A stretch of DNA of 64,000 bases from Synechococcus sp. RCC307 (GTDB lineage Bacteria; Cyanobacteriota; Cyanobacteriia; PCC-6307; Cyanobiaceae). The stretch spans positions 1,049,105 through 1,113,104 of the forward strand of contig CT978603.1 of assembly GCA_000063525.1 (NCBI GenBank), written 5' to 3'. The position numbers and the translations under genes were made by a program. Under the pieces are notes generated by a model that was not told the DNA's origin, did no database searches, and saw nothing but the letters and a program-made list of their open reading frames with translations. The number at the start of each line of letters is the position of its first letter. Positions within the stretch are counted from its first letter, which is position 1. Below are positions 27,901 through 36,307 of this stretch, in pieces.

Positions 27901-28086
27901 GGGAAACTCGTGCCGTCCTGCCTGTTGTAGCGAAGGCAGAGTCGCTGTCGTTGATGTCGCCTTGTTGCTGTGCGCCACCCACAACACAAGGCCGCCACTG
28001 CCATTGATTACTCGCTGATCAAAAGAAAATCTGTTGACCTTTCATCCTGGTCGCAGCTGAGACGCAATGTGAGAGCAGTAAGCCCC

Positions 28087-29586
28087 ATGCGTCCCATGCG
28101 TCCTGTTGCTTTTGCTGCTGTTCTGGCTGTTCTGGGTGCCGCCCCAGCGGCGTGGGCCGATGTGGCGTTGATGGCAGGGCAGCGGGCCACTCCCCTCCGC
28201 GGCCAGTTCAACAGCGTGCCGGTGTTGCATTCCAACCAGCCGGAGCAGGTCACCGGTCCAGGCATCCTGGTTTCCACCACAGGAGGTCAAGCCAGGGCTG
28301 AAAACGGGCAGATGCTGAGGCATGCCACCTACACCTTCAACGGCGACTTCGGTATTCACGCCCATCACAAGTACTACCCCTCCGATGCCAGTCGCCTTGG
28401 TGGTGCTCGCCAACGGGGCACGCTGACCATCGCCACCATCGCCATCAACAACGGTGATGCGCCCGTCACCCTGGAGATGAGCCAAGGCTCAGTCAAAAAC
28501 AGCTTTGAAGCGCCTTACAAAGTCGACGGCCTGATGGGCGTCAAGGTGCAGGGTTATCGGCCCTGGAATGCGGGTCCTGGCGACGCCACATCGGTGCAAA
28601 TGTTGCGCGGCAAGTTGGATCGCAAGCTGCCCGAGCAGATCACCATTCCCGCCAGAAGCCGGATCATCTTGTTCAGCACCAACCTGCCGGCACGAGGCAT
28701 TGCCAACGCGCTACTCAAAGGAACCAGCTCAGGACCGTTCCAAATGGCTGTGGTGGCAGCGGAAGATCCCAAATCCGATGCTGATCTCTTTGCGGTCTTG
28801 GATGGCCAACAGCTCGCTGGTGGTCGCATCTACCTCGACAAAGTCGCCAAGATCAACAACGGCGAAGTGTTTTCACGGGTTGGTGGCGTTGCCATTGGTG
28901 ATGCCTACAGCGCTGCCATCAGCCATGACCTCAGGACCAGCCCCCTGCATGTGCCGTTCACAACCACCTCGCGGCACCACTTCGGCACTGGCGAGAACCA
29001 GGTGAACCGTCTGGCCACACGCATGCGCGATTCATCGCTCGACAACGTGGGGACCTACGGCGTTCGCTATGACGTCGATCTCAACCTGATCGGCAGTGGC
29101 AACCATCGCCTGATGCTCAGCCACCCGAGCATCGCGGGGCGTCAATTCACGGCCTTCCGCGGCACGATTGCCATCACCGACGGCCAAGAAACAGAAGAGC
29201 TGCATGTCGGCATGCGCTCTGGCCAAAGCCTGGAACTGAAGGCGCTGCAATTACGGGAAGGCCAGCCACGCAATCTGCGCATCAGCATGGTGTATCCCGC
29301 TGATGCCACCCCAGGCCACCTGCTCAGTGTTGTGCCTGAGCAACAGTTGCTGGCTCTGCGACAAAAGCAGACCATGATGCAAGTGGCTCAGCAGCCAGCT
29401 CAGCCAGCGCTGATGCCGGTGGCACCGCCACCGCCCATCCCACAACAACAGCGCTTGGGTGCTGGAGCCGTTCTGCAAAAGACAGCTCCACGTCTGCTCC
29501 CCTATGGCGGCTGGCCAAACCCTGCTCCGGCGATGCTTGATCCAGCTCGTCCCTATCAGTTGATGCGCCATTGGCTGAACCGTTAA
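28087..29586 (+). CDS. DUF3370 family exported protein
   Basis: A 499-residue exported protein. A signal peptide is clear (VAFAAVLAVLGAAPAAWA|D). The body resembles the cyanobacterial DUF3370 family, with LRGQFNSVPVLHSN, YTFNGDFGIHAHHKYY and VGTYGVRYDVDLNLIG segments, followed by a Pro/Gln-rich tail (about residues 430-465). Location is probably periplasm or surface. ATG 28087 is used since the signal begins there; earlier in-frame ATGs are weak. It lies 186 bases from the divergent 59-aa gene. Function is unknown. Confidence 0.8.
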   Translation: MRPMRPVAFAAVLAVLGAAPAAWADVALMAGQRATPLRGQFNSVPVLHSNQPEQVTGPGILVSTTGGQARAENGQMLRHATYTFNGDFGIHAHHKYYPSDASRLGGARQRGTLTIATIAINNGDAPVTLEMSQGSVKNSFEAPYKVDGLMGVKVQGYRPWNAGPGDATSVQMLRGKLDRKLPEQITIPARSRIILFSTNLPARGIANALLKGTSSGPFQMAVVAAEDPKSDADLFAVLDGQQLAGGRIYLDKVAKINNGEVFSRVGGVAIGDAYSAAISHDLRTSPLHVPFTTTSRHHFGTGENQVNRLATRMRDSSLDNVGTYGVRYDVDLNLIGSGNHRLMLSHPSIAGRQFTAFRGTIAITDGQETEELHVGMRSGQSLELKALQLREGQPRNLRISMVYPADATPGHLLSVVPEQQLLALRQKQTMMQVAQQPAQPALMPVAPPPPIPQQQRLGAGAVLQKTAPRLLPYGGWPNPAPAMLDPARPYQLMRHWLNR

Positions 29587-30527
29587 ACGACAAGGGCCGC
29601 AGGGTCAGCCTTGAATTGCGCGAGGACACGATTGAACGCCTCGACGCTTTGCGCAAGCAATGGTCGCTCCGCAGCCGCGGCGCGGCCATTCAGCGTTTGT
29701 TGGACGATCTGCTGCAAGATCTGCCAGCGGAGCACGATGTTGAATCAGAGCAAGACCCCCAACCAGAGGATCATCTGCAGGGGGCCATCGTGTTGGTGTC
29801 CTCCACCAATGAGACCCCAGAACCGGAACCAGAGGAACGCAGCACAGGGATCAATTTGCCCGGGTTCGTCTCGCGGCGCACAACCAAGCTCAAGCGGAGC
29901 CTCAAAGAACCGGTTGTGAGCGAGGCACAAGCCAGTGGCGAGCGTTTTGAAGTGATGGACGACCAGCAGCTCAGCGCATCCATTGCAGCTGTTCAAAACC
30001 AATGGATGTCGCTGTATGGCAGTGAGCCATCGGCCGCTGTTCTCGAAGCAGCCATGAACTGGCTCGGTCAAGACATCTGGCCCAGTGCAGATGCCTCAGA
30101 AGGCCAAAGCTTTACTTGGAACGCCGTTCAACAGGTGATGCTCGGTTTCTGTCCCAGTTGGGAGATCCGAGAAGCCAGCGTTGATCGGGTCGTTGTGGCT
30201 GCTGGAGTGCTGGAAGATCCCTTTGGCGCAGCATCGCTTCCAATGCGCGTGCCATCGCTGGTGGGTCGGATGACCCAACGGTTGCGGCGCCGGCGTCGTG
30301 GCTCACCATTTTTAGATCTACAGAGCACAATGAGCACCCAGGGCTCATTGAAGTTGCTGGGGTTGTCCACTGCGCCTGGCTTCAAGCTCAGCTTGTCGGA
30401 CATCCGTGAGGCCTACCGCCAAAAGGCTCTGGCTTGCCATCCCGATGCCGGTGGATCAGCAGAGGACATGCGCCGGTTGAATGAGGCTTATCAACTGCTC
30501 AAACAGCGTTACGTGCGTACCAACTAA
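29571..30527 (+). CDS. Ribbon-helix-helix / J-domain hybrid protein
   Basis: A 318-residue protein that joins two normally separate modules. Residues about 10-45 (RRVSLELREDTIERLDALRK; RGAAIQRLLDDLLQDL) follow the CopG-type ribbon-helix-helix DNA-binding pattern. Residues about 252-315 form a J domain with the HPD motif (LACHPDAGGSAEDMRRLNEA), the part that stimulates Hsp70. A conserved-looking middle region (QNQWMSLYGSEPSAAVLEAA) and a basic run of arginines separate them. It starts at TTG 29571, inside the DUF3370 gene, as no ATG is available in frame. The role is unknown; chaperone-linked regulation is inference. Confidence 0.75.
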   Translation: MAEPLNDKGRRVSLELREDTIERLDALRKQWSLRSRGAAIQRLLDDLLQDLPAEHDVESEQDPQPEDHLQGAIVLVSSTNETPEPEPEERSTGINLPGFVSRRTTKLKRSLKEPVVSEAQASGERFEVMDDQQLSASIAAVQNQWMSLYGSEPSAAVLEAAMNWLGQDIWPSADASEGQSFTWNAVQQVMLGFCPSWEIREASVDRVVVAAGVLEDPFGAASLPMRVPSLVGRMTQRLRRRRRGSPFLDLQSTMSTQGSLKLLGLSTAPGFKLSLSDIREAYRQKALACHPDAGGSAEDMRRLNEAYQLLKQRYVRTN

Positions 30528-30832
30528 GACTCTTAGTGAGTCTCATGTCTCGTCTCGCCTGAGATTAGCGAGCCGAAAAACTTGCGATGATGATTGCCGC
30601 CTGCCAACCCTCGCGTGTGCGACTCAAGGAGTAACTCAAAAGTCTCAGACAAGACCGCTGATGGGTCTCAGAACAAGCCACAACTGATACAAACAAATAG
30701 AATATTTGGGAAAGCTAAAAAACCTGTTTTTTCAGAGTTTTCGGCTGCGTTGCCCGTGAGGCAGTGAATGCAAGCCTCAAACAAAAATGCTCGGAATCAG
30801 GCACTTGGTCGGGCCCGGTCAATCGATGGCCA

Positions 30833-30865
30833 AATGGCCTGTCCAATGGCCGTGGACAGGCCATT
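30833..30865. repeat. Perfect 13-bp hairpin with seven-base loop
   Basis: Arms AATGGCCTGTCCA (30833-30845) and TGGACAGGCCATT (30853-30865) pair completely around loop ATGGCCG. There is no T-run on either side, so it is not an ordinary terminator. It sits near the middle of the long non-coding stretch. Confidence 0.75.
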
Positions 30866-31206
30866 ACGAAGAAAGCCAAAATCCAGTCCTGCCAGTGATT
30901 TTGCCATCCCTGATGATTTGGAGCGTATCTGTGTTTGACACAGTGACGCAAGCTGGATGGAGGCCTGAGTGACATGAATTATGAGTCTTAGTCAAGATTT
31001 GAAGCGAGACCTGAAGTGGTTCTCATTTGATACAGCCAGCACAGCGAAATTAGCCCAGCTAAGCAGCTAAATCGCCCATTAAAAAATCCGCCAGGAAGAT
31101 GGGGATCGCAGACCAAAAGAAACTAATCTCGTTCAACGCAATCTGTTCAAAGAGTGAGACCAGGCTTGAGAATTAAATAGGATTAGCAAGGCGAATAAAA
31201 GTGCTC

Positions 31207-31248
31207 CGAGGCGAGGCAACCCAACAAGTGATGACGAGGCGAAGCAAC
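31207..31248. repeat. 14-base direct repeat, one mismatch
   Basis: CGAGGCGAGGCAAC (31207-31220) and CGAGGCGAAGCAAC (31235-31248) are spaced 28 bases start to start, close to three helical turns, upstream of nothing coding on the plus strand. Confidence 0.6.
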
Positions 31249-31328
31249 ACCGCATGAATTAAATGTATTAACTGGCTCATTCGAGTCTCTACGCAGGACT
31301 TGAGACAAGTCGCAAGTGAGACGCCTGA

Positions 31329-31823
31329 TCAGGTGCTGGTCTGCATCCCTTGAATCAAATAGTCAAAGAACGGCGAAATGAATTGGGCGTCATCAGGGGA
31401 GAGCAAAGCAATGGAGGCCTGCTTGAGGCAGCGCATCGCTTCGACCATGCCCGGCATCGGAACGCCAAGGCTGTTGTACATCTCGCGGGCGCCGATCAGA
31501 CCCGTGCTTTCGATAAAGCTGGTGCTGCCGGCCAAACCGCCGTAAGTCACCAGCCGCAAATACCAGCTGAAATCCCGCAGGCATTGGGCCCGTTGCTTTT
31601 GGCCATAGGCATTACCGCCGGGCGCCACATAGTCGGGCTTGCGGGTGAAGAGTTGCTTGGCTGATTCATCAACGATCTTGCGCTCGTTCTCAGTCAGCAC
31701 ACGGGCCACCCGAACACGGCGATCGCCGTCGTTCAAAAAGGCCGCCATCGAGCGAAGCTCACCGCTCGTTGGATAACGGAGCTCGTCGTCAGCTTGAAGG
31801 ATTAGATCCTTTACAACGCTCAT
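31329..31823 (-). CDS. apcD: Allophycocyanin-B alpha subunit
   Basis: A 164-residue phycobiliprotein of the phycobilisome core, a terminal emitter that passes energy toward chlorophyll. The N terminus ([20 protein letters not shown]) and TTG-type segments ([20 protein letters not shown]) are ApcD-like rather than ApcA-like. The phycocyanobilin cysteine is Cys81 ([16 protein letters not shown]). Its stop lies in a CCTGATCAGG palindrome (31324-31333). AAGGTG lies six to seven bases before the ATG. It stands alone, away from apcABC. Presence argues for a phycobilisome-bearing organism. Confidence 0.93.
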   Translation of the reverse strand: MSVVKDLILQADDELRYPTSGELRSMAAFLNDGDRRVRVARVLTENERKIVDESAKQLFTRKPDYVAPGGNAYGQKQRAQCLRDFSWYLRLVTYGGLAGSTSFIESTGLIGAREMYNSLGVPMPGMVEAMRCLKQASIALLSPDDAQFISPFFDYLIQGMQTST

Positions 31824-31844
31824 CGCAACACCTTGGCCGCCGCC

Positions 31845-31850
31845 ACTTTA
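31845..31850 (-). promoter_or_regulatory. Candidate -10 box for apcD
   Basis: On the minus strand the hexamer reads TAAAGT, 21 bases upstream of the apcD ATG, in the 102-base gap shared with divergent rlmD. No clear -35 hexamer is visible. Confidence 0.3.
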
Positions 31851-31925
31851 CTGAGCTCAACTCGCCTCTGGCTGCCGAACAGCAGAAACCACGCGAGCTG
31901 TAATGCCCAGCGGTAGCGTCAAGGG

Positions 31926-33293
31926 ATGCCTGTTGATGCCAGCCATCCCAACCAGCTGACGCTGGAGATCAAAGATCTCGCCCTCGACGGGACCGGCCTT
32001 GCTCAACACGACGGCAAGTTGGTCTTTGTTTCAGGCGCTCTGCCGGCAGAAACCGCCACGGTTCGAATCACAGGGCAAGGACGGGGCAAGCTTCACGGGG
32101 AGATCAGCGAGCTCACGTGCTCGAGCCCTGATCGGCGTGATCCCGTCTGCATCCTTGCCGGCAAATGTGGTGGCTGCAGCCTGTTGCATTGGCAAGACCA
32201 GGCCCAGAGCGAGTGGAAACAGCAGCAGCTGCAAAACACCCTGCGTCGTGTGGGACGTTTGGAATGTTTGGTGGAGCCCATCCGCTCAACCCAGGCGGTG
32301 TTGGGCTATCGCAACCGCGCCATCATCCCGGTGCAGGAGCGGGATAACTCCTTAAAAGCTGGTTTTTTTCAACGCGGCAGTCACCAGGTGGTGAACATGA
32401 ACCACTGCCCCGTTCTCGACCCCAGGCTGGATGCCTTGATCGAGCCGCTCAAAGCAGATCTTCAAGCCGCCGGCTGGCCGATCTACAACGAGGACACCCA
32501 AAAGGGTTTGTTGCGTCAGTTGGTGCTGCGAGCCGGAGTCTCCAGCGGTGAAGTGTTGCTTGGGGTGGTCGTTCGCGACGATCAGTTTCAAGGGGCACAG
32601 GAGTTGGCTGAGCAGTGGATGCAGCGCTGGCCCGAACTGGTGGGTGTTGTGCTGAACGTGCAACCCAAACCAGGCAACACCCTGCTCGGCCCAAAAGAAA
32701 GGCTTCTGGCTGGTCGGCCCTGGTTGATGGAAAGCTTTGCAGGACGCCGCTTCCAAATCGGTTTAGGCACTTTTTTTCAAGTGCACCACCAGCAAGCGGA
32801 AGCGCTGGTGGATGCGTTGCGTAGCGAGCTTCAACTCCAATCCGGGGAGGTGTTGGTCGATGCCTATTGCGGTGTGGGCACCCTTGGACTCCCGTTAATC
32901 CAAGAGGGTGTTCGTCTGATTGGCATTGAGCAAAGCCGCGAAAGCATTGAGCGGGCTCAATGCAATGCCCTGCTCAATGGACTGGAAGACACGGACTTCC
33001 ATGCCGGTTCTGTCGAGCGCCGGCTGCAGGAATTCCTGCCTTTTACCGATGTGCTGCTCCTCGATCCACCGCGCAAGGGATTGGATGCCCGGGTGTGTGA
33101 GGCGATCAGGGAGCAACCACCAGCACGCATGGCCTATGTCAGCTGCAATCCAGCCACCTTGGCCCGCGACCTAGCGCTCCTCTGCGCCGACCAGCGTTTT
33201 GAGCTGACGAAGGTGGTGCCGTTTGATTTCTTCCCGCAAACCACCCACATCGAGGCGATGGCAATCCTGACTAGCAGCGCAGCTCAGCTTTGA
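31926..33293 (+). CDS. rlmD: 23S rRNA (uracil-5-)-methyltransferase, RlmD/RumA type
   Basis: SAM-dependent RNA m5U methyltransferase. An N-terminal TRAM domain (LTLEIKDLALDGTGLAQHDG) is followed by the Fe-S cysteine set (CSSPDRRDPVC; KCGGC), then the methyltransferase domain: DAYCGVGTLGLPL for SAM, LLLDPPRKGLD and the catalytic cysteine in YVSCNPATLARDL. Length 455. The exact rRNA position (1939 or other) is assumed from family. The 3' end overlaps pheT convergently by 23 bases. Confidence 0.9.
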   Translation: MPVDASHPNQLTLEIKDLALDGTGLAQHDGKLVFVSGALPAETATVRITGQGRGKLHGEISELTCSSPDRRDPVCILAGKCGGCSLLHWQDQAQSEWKQQQLQNTLRRVGRLECLVEPIRSTQAVLGYRNRAIIPVQERDNSLKAGFFQRGSHQVVNMNHCPVLDPRLDALIEPLKADLQAAGWPIYNEDTQKGLLRQLVLRAGVSSGEVLLGVVVRDDQFQGAQELAEQWMQRWPELVGVVLNVQPKPGNTLLGPKERLLAGRPWLMESFAGRRFQIGLGTFFQVHHQQAEALVDALRSELQLQSGEVLVDAYCGVGTLGLPLIQEGVRLIGIEQSRESIERAQCNALLNGLEDTDFHAGSVERRLQEFLPFTDVLLLDPPRKGLDARVCEAIREQPPARMAYVSCNPATLARDLALLCADQRFELTKVVPFDFFPQTTHIEAMAILTSSAAQL

Positions 33294-35715
33294 AACTTTT
33301 TTCCAAGCTTTGACGAACCTTGTTGAGCAGGGGATCGACCTGCTCATCGCGCAGGGTTGCTTTGGGGTCACGGAAGCGCAGACGCACAGCCAGGCTGCAA
33401 GAGCCTTCTGGGATTGGTGATCCGCTGTAGCGATCGAGCAAATCCACGTGCTCGAGCAGTTGGCCGCCAGCCTTGCGAATCGTTTGCAGCACGCTGGCCA
33501 CATCCTGCGTGTCCTCGACAACAAAGGCCAGATCGCGTTCGCTCGCTGGCACCGTCGCAAAAGACTTAAACGCTGGGCAGTAGCGGTTCGTGCGGCTGGC
33601 CGCGGTGAGCACTGGCTGCAGGGCTAGATCAAAGATCAATGTTCCAGAGGGCAGATCCTGCTGCTCGGCCAGGCGCGGATGCAGCTCTCCAAAGACGCCA
33701 ATCACCTTGCCTTCGAGCACGAGGGTGGCGCTGCGCCCTGGATGCAGCCGCTCGTCATCCTCTAAGCGGCGGTCTTGCAAGCTCAAGCCCAATTGGGCCA
33801 TGGCGAGTGCCAAGAGGCCGCGACCCTGGTGATAGCTCAAAGGGGAAGGCTGACCGCTCGTGCTCCACAGGCCCTGACGTCGCTCACCGGCCAGAACACC
33901 ACAGAGCCGCTCCTCTTCGCTGAACACGTCGCCATCACGGGCAAACACCTTGCCGATTTCAAAACCCCAGAAGCCCGCCTGGCTGGCTTGAAGATTGCGC
34001 GCAGCAGCCTCCAGCAAAGCCGGAACGACAGTGGTCCTCAGGCAGCCGTAATCGGTCAGCAATGGATTGCTAATCGCCACCTGCGCTGGATTGCTCGGTT
34101 CTTCAGTGGCCACCAGCGACAGGTGGCTGATCTCCTGCAGGCCTGCTGCGCGCAGGTTGGAGCGCAACCGCCTGAGCAACTCCTGCTCAGCCGTTAGACC
34201 GCCAGGCTCCACAGGATCGGGCAGGTGGGAGCCGAAGTTGTCGTACCCCACCAAACGGGCGATCTCCTCGATCAGATCCACTTCCCGTTGCAAATCCAGT
34301 TGCCGCGACGGTGGGACCTGAACACTCCAATGGCTGATCTGATCGTCGTCGTCGTGGTGCGATTGCAAAGAACAGCCCAAACGCTCCAGCAGGGCGCCCA
34401 CCTTGGAATCCTCAATCCATTCACCACTGCCCAAGGGGCCTAAGAGCCGATCGAGTGCTTCACGCCGCAGAACCAGCGGTTCGGTGGCGCTGGCCACAGG
34501 GCTCGCCTGCCAACGGCCGGTGACCTTGGCCTGACAAAGCTCCTGAAGCAGGGCAACAGCGCGGTTGCTGGCTTCGAGCGTCAAGGCTTGGGGTACACCT
34601 CGTTCAAAGCGGGCGCTGGACTCTGTGCGCAGCCCGGCGGCACGGCTGCTGCGGCGCACGAGATTTTGTGGGAAGACGGCGGCCTCGAGCCAAATCCTCT
34701 GCGTGGACTCGGTGACAGCGCTGCTTTGGCCTCCCATCACGCCAGCCAGTGCAACGGCTTGGCCGCCATGGCTGACCAAGAGATTGTCTGCGCGCAGCTT
34801 GAGGGTTTGTCCGTCGAGCAGCTCGATGGACTCATCGCTGCTGGCTGCTCGCAAGCCGAATCCCTCAGGGCCAAGGTCTGCGAGCCGGTCGCGGTCGTAG
34901 GCGTGAAGGGGTTGGCCGGTTTCCAGCATCACCAAATTGGTGATGTCCACCACGGTGTTGATGCTGCGTTGGCCGGCAGCTTCCAAACGCTGCCGCAGCC
35001 ACTTGGGGGATGGCCCATTGCTGATCCCCTCAAGTGCTGTGAGGCTGAACAGCAGGGCGTGATCACCGAAAGGAGCTGTTTCCAACTGGACCGCTGGCTC
35101 TAGCTCAGCAGATGGAGGCTCCTGAACGCTGAGGTCTTCCAGGGCCGCCACCTCACGGGCAATTCCCAGCATCGACATGCCATCGGGTCGATTGGCGGTG
35201 ATGGCCAGCTCGAGGATGTGATCGGTTAAGCCCAACAAGGGGCCCACTGGTTCACCAAGTTGTGGCAGCGGTGAACCCTGCTCGCCAGCCACAACCTCGA
35301 GGTCAACCAAGCCCTCGGAATTGGTTTCCAAGCCCAGCTCGGAGAGCGAGCAGAGCATCCCGCAGCTGTCAACGCCGCGGAGTTTGGCGGGTTTGATGGT
35401 GAGGTCCACAGCCGGCAAATGGCTCCCAACGGTGGCGACAGCAACGGCCATGCCCTCACGCACATTGGCTGCACCGCAAACGATTTGGAGGGGCTCGCTG
35501 CCGCCGCCAATCGAGACCGAGCAGACATTCAGCTTGTTGGCATCGGGGTGGGGGGTTTTGCTGAGCACTTGACCCACCACCACACCAGCCGCACGGGCCG
35601 CTAAGTCCTCCTGCTCCTCCACTTCAAAGCCAGCCATTGAAAGCTGTTCAGCCAGGCTGTCGACGTCACTGCGGAAGGGAACCAAGTCCCGAAGCCACTG
35701 CAGCGATACGCGCAT
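33271..35715 (-). CDS. pheT: Phenylalanyl-tRNA synthetase beta subunit
   Basis: An 814-residue large subunit of PheRS. In order: N-terminal start MRVSLQWLRDLVPFRS, tRNA-binding domain (VVGQVLSKTPHPDANKLNV; IVCGAANVREGM), B3/B4 editing domain (TANRPDGMSMLGIAREVAAL), the B5 domain (VDLIEEIARLVGYDNF) and a ferredoxin-like anticodon domain at the C terminus (YSGSPIPEGSCSLAVRLRFR). It requires a separate pheS, which is not in this window. Divergent from rpmG by 102 bases. Confidence 0.97.
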   Translation of the reverse strand: MRVSLQWLRDLVPFRSDVDSLAEQLSMAGFEVEEQEDLAARAAGVVVGQVLSKTPHPDANKLNVCSVSIGGGSEPLQIVCGAANVREGMAVAVATVGSHLPAVDLTIKPAKLRGVDSCGMLCSLSELGLETNSEGLVDLEVVAGEQGSPLPQLGEPVGPLLGLTDHILELAITANRPDGMSMLGIAREVAALEDLSVQEPPSAELEPAVQLETAPFGDHALLFSLTALEGISNGPSPKWLRQRLEAAGQRSINTVVDITNLVMLETGQPLHAYDRDRLADLGPEGFGLRAASSDESIELLDGQTLKLRADNLLVSHGGQAVALAGVMGGQSSAVTESTQRIWLEAAVFPQNLVRRSSRAAGLRTESSARFERGVPQALTLEASNRAVALLQELCQAKVTGRWQASPVASATEPLVLRREALDRLLGPLGSGEWIEDSKVGALLERLGCSLQSHHDDDDQISHWSVQVPPSRQLDLQREVDLIEEIARLVGYDNFGSHLPDPVEPGGLTAEQELLRRLRSNLRAAGLQEISHLSLVATEEPSNPAQVAISNPLLTDYGCLRTTVVPALLEAAARNLQASQAGFWGFEIGKVFARDGDVFSEEERLCGVLAGERRQGLWSTSGQPSPLSYHQGRGLLALAMAQLGLSLQDRRLEDDERLHPGRSATLVLEGKVIGVFGELHPRLAEQQDLPSGTLIFDLALQPVLTAASRTNRYCPAFKSFATVPASERDLAFVVEDTQDVASVLQTIRKAGGQLLEHVDLLDRYSGSPIPEGSCSLAVRLRFRDPKATLRDEQVDPLLNKVRQSLEKSFKAELRC

Positions 35716-35767
35716 GAAATCCAGCTGGAAGCGGGCGGATCCTACCGATGAGCGGGAGCCACTCAGT

Positions 35768-35773
35768 TATGAT
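35768..35773 (+). promoter_or_regulatory. Candidate -10 box for rpmG-rpsR
   Basis: TATGAT lies about 45 bases upstream of the rpmG ATG in the divergent gap with pheT. No good -35 match accompanies it, as is common for cyanobacterial promoters. Confidence 0.35.
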
Positions 35774-35817
35774 GGCGGATTGTCACACCGCTCCGCTCAA
35801 GCAGCGCACGTCCTTCC

Positions 35818-36012
35818 ATGGCCAAAAACAAGGGCGTCCGGATTGTGGTCACTCTCGAGTGCACCGAATGCCGGTCCAACACTGATAAGCGGTCTCAGGG
35901 AGTGTCCCGCTACACCACTGAGAAAAACCGCCGCAACACCACAGAACGGCTGGAGATCAAGAAGTTCTGTCCCCACGACAACAAGATGACGGTCCACAAA
36001 GAGATCAAGTGA
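35818..36012 (+). CDS. rpmG: Ribosomal protein L33
   Basis: A 64-residue 50S subunit protein, starting [20 protein letters not shown], with the cysteine pair CTEC and [20 protein letters not shown] toward the end. A single C-terminal cysteine follows (FCPHD). It is followed 42 bases later by rpsR, an arrangement seen in cyanobacteria. Confidence 0.97.
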
Positions 36013-36053
36013 TCTCACGCTCGTTATCCCACTTCCACTGACTCTCCAATCCC

Positions 36054-36275
36054 ATGCCTCCCTCCTTCTTTAAAAAGCGGCTGTCTCCGATCAAGCCCGG
36101 TGATCCGATTGATTACAAGGACACCGATCTGCTGAAGAAATTCATCACTGAGCGCGGCAAGCTTCTGCCCCGTCGCATGACTGGCCTCACCGCCAGACAG
36201 CAGCGTGACCTGACCAACTCCGTCAAGCGCGCCCGCATCGTCGCGCTTCTGCCCTTCGTGAATCCAGAAGGCTGA
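36054..36275 (+). CDS. rpsR: Ribosomal protein S18
   Basis: A 73-residue 30S subunit protein. The core [20 protein letters not shown] and [19 protein letters not shown] are diagnostic of S18. Co-transcribed with rpmG upstream and probably with the RNase II gene, whose reading frame is open right across the rpsR stop. Confidence 0.97.
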   Translation: MPPSFFKKRLSPIKPGDPIDYKDTDLLKKFITERGKLLPRRMTGLTARQQRDLTNSVKRARIVALLPFVNPEG

Positions 36276-36307
36276 GTTCGAAACCCGCCATCCAGCCAGG
36301 TGATCTG

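Larger units (their letters stand above)
30528..31328. other. 800-base AT-rich non-coding region
   Basis: No convincing gene is seen between the RHH/J gene and apcD. Two sampled lines have 27 of 60 and 22 of 60 G+C, against 38 of 60 in a nearby coding line. The stretch carries ten GTCTC/GAGAC pentamers, a perfect 13-bp hairpin (30833-30865), a near-perfect 14-base direct repeat (31207-31248) and a GACTTG-AGA-CAAGTC hairpin (31297-31311). It could hold a small RNA, a binding array or decayed genes. Confidence 0.7.

Noticed and set aside
30787-30972. 61-residue plus-strand frame in the non-coding region
   Set aside because: Its repeats (KWPVQWPW) come directly from the hairpin sequence and its codon use does not look coding.
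30715-30975. 86-residue minus-strand frame in the non-coding region
   Set aside because: No motif, a mixed composition and overlap with the hairpin; probably chance.
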